From positions 2,550,335-2,614,334 of the forward strand of contig JALIRH010000042.1 of NCBI GenBank assembly GCA_023055505.1: a DNA stretch of 64,000 nt, in the 5' to 3' direction. This DNA is from Callipepla californica brunnescens. Lineage: Eukaryota > Chordata > Aves > Galliformes > Odontophoridae. A program made the position numbers and the translations under genes. This document shows, in pieces, positions 1 through 11,420 of this stretch. The notes below the pieces were generated by a model. That model searched no databases. It had not been told where the DNA came from and saw nothing but the letters and a program-made list of their open reading frames with translations. The stretch's first letter is position 1. Every line of letters starts with the position of its first letter.

Positions 1-3000
1 AACAGTGCTTTGGGACACATTGTTGGAACAGCTCCCTGGGCTTGGGCTGAGCCTGGGGTCCTCAGCCCTTCCAAAGCCCAAGAGCTGGGCACCACCTCCA
101 GCCCCAAGAGCTGCTACTGATCCCTGTGCTCCCACTCCAGCTTTATTTCCCCCTCCAGGCATATAGGATTGGCCTATTGCTTGCTCACCATTGCTCTGTA
201 AGTGGTGGGATGGAGTTTGGACACTCCAGCGCTGGCTTTTCCAGCCTGGATATCAAGATGAGCTAATGGAGGTGACGCTTGGAATTATCGGATATGCAAT
301 CATGGCATTCATTTTGATCTGCTTAAATTCCAGTGTCATTTCTCTTCTGTGAATGCTTAGCTAGAGGGTGACATGTAATTGTATGCAAGCAGACAGTTAT
401 CCTAAACGGGCGCTAAGAAACACAAAAACCTCTTGCATTTTTCTCCAATAAGCATGTGTGATGTTGCTGTATGGAAGTGACTAACCCATTGGTAATGGAA
501 TTGTATTTTGAGTTATGGGTGGCAGACAGCAAGACGTGTCCAACAAATACCAACTCTGGGACGGTCCCTGGTTTTGAAGGTGAAAACTACACAAAATGAC
601 TCTTTTTTTTTTTTTTGCTTAATCATAGATTTTGTTTCTTAAGCATCGAGTGCTTGCCATTGGACTGCCAGGGATGCTGATCCAGAAGCAGATGATCCAG
701 AAGCTTCTGTCCAGAAGCCAGAGACATCCTGGGGCTCAAGCTTCCCCTATAGGCAGATCTCAATGGGGCAGAAAGCCATGATGTCTGTGCAGACAAAAGG
801 ATCTATGGTGGTCCTGGGTGGGATCACGTAGTTCCAGTGTGTAGATATGCATGTCCAGGTATATACATATAAAATAACATGAATGTGTTACAATACAAAG
901 TAAAATAGATGTGTGGAATAATGCAGAGCGAATGTTCCTATTTATATCCCAGGCTCTGTGTTAAATTACAGACATCAGAGACGAGACAAAGGGTTTGGTT
1001 TTAGTTCAAAATAATACTTATGGAAATGGAAAGCACTCTATTTTCATTGTTGCTTCATAATTAGCTCCAGGGAGGGAATCTAATTACAAATGTTCCGTGC
1101 TGCCCTATGGCAAAACGTGTGAGAAAAGGGAAGGATGGCCAAGCTTAAGCAACTCAGGTAAGAATTAACTCCACGGTAATATCTGATAATTAAGAATGTC
1201 TCTATCAGCTTGTCTCGCTATTAATGGATTGGGCTGCTCTTTTCACGTTTGATTGCTGCCGTTTTATGACTGCCATTTCACCCTTAATGCTCCTGGAAAT
1301 GGGCTTTCCTGTCTGGGGAGTGAGTGCCAGGAATAATGGTTGGGGATTTATCAACAGGTCCTATTCTCTCCCCAATAAAACTGCCGTTCTTTTCATCCAT
1401 GCTTACAGTGGGGCCATGTGCGTGTCCTCCCCACTGCTCCCAGCTCACCCCACATCTCCTTCCCCTCGGAGCAGGGCTGGGAAGGGAGCAGGAGGCTCCC
1501 CACGACTATGGGCTGTGGATGGTGAGTTCTCTGCTCCCAAGGGCACTCCTTCCCATCCCTTAACCCATTGCTCATTAAACTCTTGAGGGCACTCAACGAG
1601 ACTGAGCTTTGAGGAGATGGCTTGCAAGTTTTATTTTATTTTTGCCACATTCAGCTTTCTCAAAGCGGAGGATCTCAGGGGGTGAGCCGCTTTTGCAGGA
1701 GTTCTTAAACATTCTCTCGACGTCCGCTTGACTTCTGCAGCGGGATCCCACCGTCTCCGTGAGCTCAGCACACAAAGGCACAGCCTGGGGCTGTACAGGG
1801 CTGTGTGGGTCGGGTCACAGACCTCGTGCTTCACTGCATCGTGGCCTTCAACAAGCACGAGCACCATGCCCAGGAGGGAGGTGGCTCAGGGCACCCAGCA
1901 GAAGTAAAGCAAGCCGAGGATCAAGTTCAAATCCACTCCGGGAGATAAATCAAAGGATCACTTTGTGCATGGTGTTCTCCTTGCCTGCGTGGGCTCCTGG
2001 CTCACCTGAAGCCCTCATTCATGCACAACAGCCATCAGCAGAGTGGGGGCTGTGCACGGAGCTCACCCCCCAGCCCCATGCCTCTGGAGCAGCACAAAAT
2101 CCTTCTCCATCTGCAGCTGAGCAGCGTGGAGGCAGCTGGTGGAAGGTAATACCCCAGTGCTGGGGGATTAGCTGGTTGGTAATGAATATGAGCTGAGCAA
2201 TAATCTGCGGAGTGATTAATATGGATATGATTTTTTTGGATTAATAAGGATGCAGCAGAGCTGCCTGCTCAGGAAAGAAGTTTGCAATCATCAGCTTGGA
2301 TGCAGTGACCGTTACCTTAATGCTGTGATTAAATCCACGTTTAAGACACTTCATTAAATTAGAGTGTAAGTGAATTCTTCTAACCCTCAGCAAGAAATGC
2401 ATTCAGGCCTGGTGGGAGAGGAATGCAAGAAGCACCCCAGAGAGCAGCAGGCATGGGGTGCAGAGGTGCTCCAGAGTGCACTGGGATTTTCCATCTCACC
2501 TGGATAAAGGAGAACAGAGATCCAGAGGGGCTGCAGCCCCTCCACTACCTGCAGTGCAGGTAGGCACAACGCACCTTGCAGTGCAGAGGGATCCCCCTCG
2601 AAGCAGGGCCACCCCACTGTGTGCACACACCCGCGTGCCCTCTGCGTGTTTGCACAACAATCCCTTTTAATTTTCTGGTTGGCTTGGCAAATCGCAGCTG
2701 CTCCTTCCCCAGAGCTCCCGAGCACGTTGGCACAGGTTCCCATGTACATACAGCACGGATTTTAGTTCCCTTCTCACCGTTGCCTCGCCAGTGCTGGGGT
2801 GGGAGTGGGGTGTGGGACATGCAGGGGATGTGAGAGCCACCATTTGGGTGGCACAGCTCCGGGCTGGGCTTGCTAGGGGTGCTGAGGTGGAGGACTGCAC
2901 CAGGTTTGCTTTCCACCTCTTTTGCTTTAACCCTGTGGCTTCGGACTCACCAAGGCTGAGCCAAGGTGTGTGGGAAGCAGCTGATCCTCACTGCTCAGTG

Positions 3001-3600
3001 GGCTCATGAAACAGCTCTGGATGTGAGTGGCAGCTCCCCAGGGCCGTAACGAGCAGGGCAAGAGGTCCACGACTGAAACTTCCCTCTCCTCCAGCACCTG
3101 TTATCACCACGATGATCCCAAACCCGCATCACATGCCCTCCCTAATCCCGCAAAGGAGCGCTGCTGGGACCCACCCAGGAAAAGACCCACGGGGTTCCCC
3201 CCCCAGCGGGATCAATTCCAACCTCCACACATCCACCCCACCTCCAGGGGCCGGGGAGGCCGTAATTAACATTCTGCATTGATTACCAAGACGCATACCA
3301 TATCATTACGAGCTAGCGCAGAGGGTGTGCGATCCCAAAGCGCGGTCCTGCCGCCCCTGAGATTTTTTTTGGGGGGGGTTCAGCGACGACGGGAGGGGAT
3401 GCGATGAGGGAGCAGGGCTCGGTTTGCCGGCGGTGCTCCTCTCTCCGCTCCTTTCGCCTCCTGGTGGTGCTCCGCATCGCTCCGCATCGCCCGCACTGCC
3501 GTCCCCCCCAGCACCGCGGCGCTGCTGCTGCGCCCGACGGAGCGCACGGTTCGAAGCCGCGCTCCCCTCCGTGCCCAGAGCTCTGCCCGAAGGACCGTCG
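1..3600. other. Non-coding flank, no gene seen
   Basis: I see no exon with paired splice sites and no protein family signature. The stretch is unique-looking avian DNA with short A/T runs (a T run near 602-616). An AT-rich block around 990-1200 and another around 2200-2375 resemble regulatory DNA. Open frames here lack recognisable domains and overlap on both strands, as expected by chance in GC-rich segments. Confidence 0.6.
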
Positions 3601-3607
3601 GTTGGTT

Positions 3608-4222
3608 CTGTGATTCTATGAGGCCGATGGCATCCTGGCTTTGCAACGGGGCGGTGAGCAGCGCTGGGAAGTCATCCTGTCCCTGTGCTCGGCACTGGTG
3701 AGGCCCCATCTCGAGTACTGTGCTCATTGTGGGGCACCTCAGTGCAGAAAGGACACGGAGGTTCTGGAGGAGGGAAACGAGGATGGGAAGGGCTTGGAGA
3801 GTGTGCGCTACGAGGAGAGAGTGAAGGAGCTGGGGCTGCTTGGTCTGGGGAACAGGAGACTGAGGGAAGACCTCACTGCTCCCTTCAAACACCTGAAAAG
3901 TGATGGCAGAGAAGCTGGAATTGGTCTCTTCCCACTGGTGACAGTGACAGGACGAGGGGACACGGCCTCATGTTGCACCAGGGGATGTTCAGGTTGGAGA
4001 TCAGGACAAACTTCTGTACAGAAAAGGTTGTTGAGCACCAGAATGGGCTCCCCAGGGAGGGGATTCCGTCACCATCCCTGGATGTGTTTAAAACCCATCT
4101 GGATGTGATGCTCAGGGACATGTTGTAGCAGCGGGTTGTTAGACTTAGGGTAGTATGGATCAATTGGACTCTATGATCTTGAGGGCCTTTTCCAACCTGA
4201 GTGATACCACGATCCTATGACA
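3608..4222 (+). mobile_element. CR1 LINE 3' fragment (about 0.6 kb)
   Basis: The segment follows the 3' part of an avian CR1 non-LTR retrotransposon in sense orientation. It has 'ggcactggtgaggcccc' near 3691, 'gtactgtgctcattgtggg' near 3715, a 'ccctggatgtgtttaaaacc' block near 4076, and the terminal 'gaccttttccaacctgagtga'-like motif near 4185-4205. CR1 copies are usually 5'-truncated, as here. It has many substitutions and no intact reading frame, so it is an old dead copy. The element family is clear; the subfamily is not assigned. Confidence 0.9.
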
Positions 4223-6936
4223 CAAAACCAAAACTTAATCTACACGTAGAGACAACGGATTGTGAATGGTCCAACCCTGAATTTTGGTGATGTATCTGAA
4301 TGCATCACCACAGAGACGGAGCTAATTTTGATTCCAAACTGTGGGCTGGGACACAGCTCCGTGCTCTGCTCCTGGTGATGGCCATGAGCTGTAGTGCTGA
4401 GCTTTGAATTCCCCAAAGGGATCACGCTGTGTGTTTGGGAATCCTATTTCAGGGCTGGCTTCGTGGCGTGTCGTTAGCAGAGGCTCTGACATCGGTGGAG
4501 ATGTGTCCGCCTTAAAGAGGGCTGATGATGCAAAGGTCAGGAAAGTGATTGACGGGGAGAAAAGTACATGCTAATATTTCTCCAAGAGGAGAGAGAATTA
4601 CATATAATGAGTGTAATATTCTAAAAGAGCTGGCACACGCAGTGAGTGACGCCAGCGTTTTAAAGGCAGTTAAGCCTTAAATTTCCCCTTGATAAAAGTT
4701 ATGTCACTCTTACACTGTGCTTCAAACTGACATGCTTTGTGGGCAAAGTGTCATGCAAACATCCCTGAAGGAGAGGGAAATGCTGGCAGGAGTTAACCCA
4801 CTCCTTGCTCAGGGCTGCAGCTCCATTCCTGCTGCCTCTGCTGTCCTGGGCTGTCCTCACTGTGGTGTGCCATGCACAGCCATGGAACATCAGAGGCTGC
4901 TGCAGAGGAGATGCATTGGGTCTGAAGCAGGCACACAAAAATTTGGGGTAGTGATCAGAGCTCCAAACTTTGCATTCTTCTATCACAATGCAATAATTGT
5001 TCTGCCTGAGGATCATTATCCTGCTATACTTCTGCTCCCATGCCACTTGCAGGAAAGAAAGGCTCACTTCTAAGATGATAATGAGCTGCATCTTCAATAA
5101 TTCACAAGGATTTCTACTGGGCTTCATTTTTTTAGTCTTCATCACAGGGGTACAAAGTTGGTGCCGCTCTCAGTGTTGCTGAGGCGTTGGCAGAAGGAGA
5201 AGGCAGGTGCACAGTTGCTGCAGCCCATTCAGTGGGGTTTTATGATGCTGAGTGGAGCCTCTCTGAATTTCCTTTCTACTGACACTGTCATTATCCTGCT
5301 TGTTTCCCCCAGGAGCTGCTACTGAAGCAGGCTGAAAATGGGAGGACGACACAGAGGTGGCTTTGGGTGGGCTTTGTGGCCCAGGATACTCTTCAAGGTG
5401 CAGTTTTGAGGACAACTTTTTCTATTCCTGGGAGCACAATTGCTCCAGGCTGAAGAAATGCCACGTTTTCCTCTTTCACTTCTGTTTATTAACAGTTGAG
5501 ATGTGTGAGACCTCCATATATGCTCTGTACATGTTCTACTTTCCATAGACAAAGTTCTCTTTGTTTTCGGGAAGAGGAAATGGGATTTGTGTGTCATTCC
5601 TCTTGAGTTATTCTGCTATTTCTGAGAGCTTTCTTAATACGTATGACATTAATATTTGACAGTACAACATTCAATATTGCTGGAATAATTATCATGCCTG
5701 TTTAATGCATCAGTTTAAGCTGTTATCACAGGTCCTTTGAAATGCTGGATAATTGCATAAATAATTATAAAACATTCTATCAATGCATCGTAATGCAAAG
5801 TATTGGCACTGATGCTTTATAAATGCAAAGCATGTGGCTGGTCCTCTGGTTTATCCCATGCTCTTCACTCCGTTGGCCATGGGGATGGCAGTGGTGGTCC
5901 AGTGCAGCGCATCCTCAAGTGATGGAGCACTGAAGTCCTTCCCTGTTGGCCTGTGTTCTTCTGGAGGTTGATTAACAATATTATTAATGAGCATTTGAGG
6001 CCAAGGGGAGATTGGCTGGCACTAGTATTTGCCATTCCCAAATTTGTCTCTTCTCCACAGTGGTGCTTTGGATATGGCATTTTTCTTGTTTATTTTTAAG
6101 AGACAAAGCAGAATTGTGTATGACCACCGGTGTGAGCCCTTAGCAAGATAAAAGAGAGGAAGCAGTGGGGAAGGCAGCCCCAGCAGGACAAGGGCAGCAG
6201 AGTTTCAGTGCCTCCAGCAGCAGATTTCTCACCAATACCTCCTTGCTTTGAACTAGGGGGTCTTCAAACAGTTGCTGGGGGAGGTTGGAGTGCAGAGCCA
6301 GGTTCTGGCTGAAATTTCCCTTCCTTTGTCTGCACCCCCCTGCAGGAAGCAGCCCCCCCAGGGCCCGTCCCCCCCCAGCAGCAGCTGGCAGAGCCGTCCG
6401 TCACCGCGCTGTCACCACCACCACGGCACAAGGAAAACAAAAGACATGACAAATTTGTCCTTTTCTCTTTTATAATTAACCAAAATATCTCGTTGTGTAG
6501 CAAAGCGTGGCTCCTAATTAACAGACAGGCAAGAGGCTATTTTTAAAATCCAGACCCCCAGTAATTATATTTGCAGCAGAGAATGATATTTCAGTCAAAT
6601 GCGACAGACAGCGAGCCAAGCTCCCATGTGAGGCAATTAATATTTCACACCTGCCAAGCAAATCAGCAGTGGGAAGAGGAGGGGACGGCACTGAGGAGGG
6701 GATGCTGCGCTTTTGACACAGACTGAAAATCCGTTGCTTGGTCACACAATGGCCGGTGAAGGAGCACTTGATGCTATTGAGATGTACGAAGAGGAGAGAG
6801 CCAAAGCCTGAGCGAGCACTCATTGGGCAGAAGGGATTCTGACCAGTCCTGGGTGGGGAGGGAAAGAGATTATCAGGATCGTTGACAGTAACCAGATGTG
6901 GAGGTTTTTGGCCCTGCCTGTGGCAGAGGGGATAAA

Positions 6937-6978
6937 ACTTGATGATCCTTGGGGTCCCTTCCAACCCAACCAAGATCT
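6937..6978 (+). mobile_element. Short CR1 3'-end remnant
   Basis: About 40 bases match the CR1 3' terminal motif ('cttgatgatcc', then 'ggtcccttccaaccc'). Nothing of the upstream CR1 body is recognisable nearby, so this is a very short, old remnant or a chance partial match to the most conserved CR1 segment. Confidence 0.6.
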
Positions 6979-9900
6979 GTTTGGAAGAAGGGACTGAGAG
7001 CTTGCTTAGCTGCCTGTACCTGTGGGCTCTGCTCTTCAACACACCCCAGCATGGCTCTCCAACAGCTCTTCAAAAAGAGTGGAAGCTCTACACCAGATAT
7101 GTAACTGAGAAACTACAGATGCTCGGCCTAGTTCAAAGCATGGGATGCAATTTGCTACGATTCTCCATTGGTCCATGGCCACCCGAGACTGAACAATTTC
7201 TTGTTTTTATTTGTATTTCTTTTGGGCTGTGCACATCTTCACGGTGCTTCCAAGCTCTGCTTCTTGCTCTGTACGCTCAGAACAGACATACCTTCACCTC
7301 TCCCATGAGCCGCACATATTAGCGTGCTCATTTTCCCTGCTATGGAGACAAAAGCATGCATTTTCCTTCCCTCTGTTTTTGCTGTTGAGGATTAATCTGC
7401 CCATTAATGGATAATCTGTCAGTGTTTAGGTGCACTGAAGATGGGAGGAGATTCGTGGGCTCGCGATACCATCTGCTTTATTAGAGCGGTTTGAAAACCT
7501 GACGTTCAATTTGTTCTGTGGGATTTGACGACAGATGATTCTCTAGATTCCCAAATAATTAAGGAAACCAAAAACCAGAGAGAATGGTGATGAGGATGGG
7601 GAGAGGGAGGGAGGAGAGCTGCTGTGTGCACGTGGCTGACCCCTATGGGGTGCAGAGGGTTCTGCTCTTCTTTGTTCCTATGCACGGTAATAAAATGCCA
7701 TCAGATGCATGGCTTGGAGAGCATCACATCTGAAAGTTTCCCCATCAAATGACAGAGGAATCTCGCCCAGACAGGGCACTCTATTGACCTCCTGCCACCA
7801 TCCTAATGAGAAAAGATGATGGTGGAACTCCAGGGGAGGAGGAGAAAAGCAAACAAATCTTCTTTCCTCCGCAAAAACAAACCAACAAACCTGGAACAAT
7901 TAATCTGAAGCCATCTCAGAGAGGTCTCAGGAGAGGGCTTGCGTTTCCAAAGTGCTCTCTGAAGCATTTCTCATAAGTAATGGAGCCTCAGCCCTGTGCA
8001 TCGATCGTGTGCCCCGTGTCGCTGCGGTGCTTTAGCTAATGATGCGGCGTCGCCTCTCATCTCCGCACTGCCAAAGATTGCAAGCACTGTGCAAAGGGCC
8101 ACATCCCAGGGGCCAGGGGAGAAGTTTGTGGTGGAGAAAAACAAGCAGATTTCTGGTATTCCTTTATCAGGGCAAATCGCCCCTCTCCTCTGACTGCCCC
8201 AGCCAAAGCCACATTGAGCAGCTCTGACAGCTGTGCTCATCGCCTTGCTCCTGCATGGGATGTCACAGCAGAGCACAAGCCTTGCTACATGAGATGCAGC
8301 ATGCTCCCGGGCTGCTCGCAAAGCCAAAGTTTGCTCCTGCACATCCACGTGTGCACTGAGCTGCTCCTGTTATTTTGGGTTGTGGCATCTCCCTTGGCTC
8401 CATTCACAGCATCCCTTGGCCTCCCCTTGTTCCTGCAGGCAGAGCCCTAGATTCTATCTGTATGAAACCAAGATGCTCTTTGTTCCATCACAAGTGCTTG
8501 AGTTCCTTGCAGTGAAGATGTCCTAAAGGCACAGAACAGAAATATTCCCACTCTGGAGATGACTTATCCTCACAAAACTCAGCTGATGGTGTCAGGGCCT
8601 TCAACAGCAGTGACGCTATCACAGTAAGAATGGATTTGGTGGGGCTAAGAAGAAAAGCACTGAGCAATGCAAACACAGGTTTGAGATCATACCCACCACT
8701 TGGGTGTCTCCACTGTGCCTCTTTCACAATCGGGCCTTTTCACTAGCACTCCATGAGACACTCTGTAGCTCGTGATGTGGATCAGCATTCGTGATTTTAA
8801 ATCTCTGATATTTTGGGGTGCGTAGATTTTCCTGCAGCTGCCTACTAACACTCGTCTCCTCCTCCCTGGGCTCATGGATGCCCCTCGCTCCCCTTCCCCG
8901 GAGATTTCGGAGTGCACTGATTGCATATGCACTTTGATTTTCAGTGCTACTGGAAGCTTTTTGTTCTATTATTCACTGTAGGTCTGTGTTGTCTGTGCTT
9001 ATTATGTGCCATCAGAAGGTACCTGGGAGTCTGCAGCCTTCCCAGCCACTCCTATTGTACAAACACATCAATAAGTAAGTGGTGTATGAATTTAGCTCTG
9101 TGCTATGAGCAGAGCCCTGTCATTTTTTCAGATCACCTCGCAGTGAAGTCGAGGTAGTTTTGCTGTTGCAGCCTTCTCTTCAGGAGACAACCAAAGAAGT
9201 GGCTCTTACATTTCCGTTTCATTTTATTTATCCCTCCAAGACCGTGGAGATGACTTTAAAAATCAAAACAAAAGGATAACTTGAATGAGGGATGTAACCA
9301 CTTCCAGTGCGCTGGGTCAGCAGCAGCAGGATGGGTAATGAGCGGGGATGCTCCTGTCTGCTTGTTTGAACAAACCCTCCTTTGAAAAACAGAGAGGCTC
9401 ATACCTCTGGGACCTCATTGCCAGGTAGAAAACAGCAGCACTTTATTATCAGCAATTGCCAGGGTGGAGACGAGAGCCCTTTCCAGTCCTTTTCCCCTGG
9501 TGCTCTTAAAGACGCCTTTCTTCACCGCCACCGATGAGTTCTATGTCTCATACGATGCCTCGCTACCACCTGGCACTAACTGATATTTACTCAGAGTAGA
9601 AGTCAACCCTTTATTTCATAATCACCGTTTGGGTTTCTTCTCCCAGAAATACCAGCACGGCTTTTACCCTGTGCCCACACTGGAAAAATCCCCCCTGACA
9701 CAGCAGGGATGCAGATTTGGAAGGCTTTTCCCTGTAAGGCCACTGCCTCGTGCTTTGGGATGAGCTTCAACCCCCACCTCCATCCCTCTGTCTGTCCGCA
9801 CTGCTGGAGCAACTCGTGATGGATGGGAGGGCCAGGAAACAGATCCAGCACACGCAGTTATATGACATCCATAAATGGGAGAAATAAATTGCAATCAGCA

Positions 9901-11099
9901 AGCTGTAGATCTGGGTGGAGAAGCTAATCTTTGCACTAAATTACCAGACTTACGCTTTAATGATTTCTACCGGCGCTTCGTGGCGCCGCTGTTTATTACA
10001 GCGAAGCAGTTCGGATGGCACAGCGATGAAAAGCGGTCGGTGAGACCAGCCAGGTTAATGAGACCGTGCTGCAGTCCCAAGGGAGTGACGGACGGTGACA
10101 GGGATGTGACTGTTTCATCACTGTCCTCCCCTGCTCGCTTGCTGTAGCTCCTTGCTGCTCACTGTGTGTCCAAATGACGATGCCTTTTCCTGCAATATAA
10201 AAATGAGGTCTTGAGGACATGAAAGCACAGGCAGGAGCCACCCAGAGGCCCTTGCTCTTGCAGCGAGGGGAGCCACAGCTTTTTTCTTGTCTCCTGGCTT
10301 TGCAGATTCTCCCTTGTTTTGCAAGGCAGTTCTCTCTGACTCGTTCAACCTCTGGTATCACCGTGGAAAATACGCATCTAGGGAACAGTTCCATGGGAAA
10401 CGCTTAAGTGGTGTGATTTACATCACAGCCTGCCCCTTAAGACTAGATTAAGGACTTGGTAATATCCTGCAAAGTGCTGAGCAGACAGAAGGCAGTAAAT
10501 GAGCACAGCCTTGATTAGATCCAAACCAACAGTCTTGAAGTAAAAGTTTAAGGCATAAAACTGTTAAACAATATATCCGCCATATGGTTTGTTCAAACGC
10601 AGCCATGTGCATGCTTCCTATCCACTTATTATTTGAAGATATTGATTTTAGTGTAGTGTGATTTGTTTTAATACATCGCTTTTCGTAGCGCTGTGCCTTA
10701 GTTCCCACAACAACGGATTTTATTTCTTAAGATTTTCCAAAGCTTTAAACAGAAATAAATAAATAAATGAAAGAAGAGAAAATATACGACCTACACATCA
10801 GGAAACTGATATTGTTGGTTTATTTCGGCTGTTTCTCTCTGAGGAACGGCTCTGATGAGTGTAAATGAATAAGCAATAGCTGTGCAAGGGTTCAATAAAT
10901 AACGAGGAACTCATTAAGTGCTGTTGCAGGCAGGAATTTCCTGAATTTATACATATATAAATGTATGTTTGCATGTATTTGGTCTTTAATTCCTAGAACT
11001 AAATTTAAACGAGATCTGGGAGGAGACTTTGGATGTTTTGAAGAAGCTCTGCTCTAGGAATCCAGGCAGTGGTATCTCAAGGGCAGTTCTCAGGGTGCT

Positions 11100-11420
11100 G
11101 CTGTTTGAATCTGCATGGGAACTGTTGAATCATGACCTGAATCAAAACACTGATGGATCAGCTGAGGCCAGCACTGAGTCAGCCGCGGGATACAGGTGAA
11201 GGCAATGCACCTGTGTGACCAGAAGGGCTGGAGCCTGGCTCCACCTCTTCTAGACTTCATTTAAGGGCTGACCACCACAGGGGAAGGACCTTTTTCTGGA
11301 GGTTGCTCCTTTTGGAGTTTTTCCACTGTGAGCCTGGGTCATGGGTGATCATTTCATTTATTTTTGATTATTCCTTTCCACCACGGTAATCTTTCCGGTT
11401 ATACATTCTGACTACAGTAC
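11100..11420. repeat. Possible avian dispersed repeat (LTR-like)
   Basis: This segment has the feel of a multicopy avian element: a 'gaccagaagggctggagcc' core, a pyrimidine-rich 'ctccacctcttctagac' block and 'cttcatttaagggctgacc' near 11257-11275. I recognise the style but cannot name a family or define ends. No target-site duplication or internal retroviral region is visible. Confidence 0.25.

Noticed and set aside
3608..4222. Open frame of 155 codons over the CR1 copy
   Set aside because: It is a chance frame in a decayed CR1 3' end and does not correspond to an intact reverse transcriptase.
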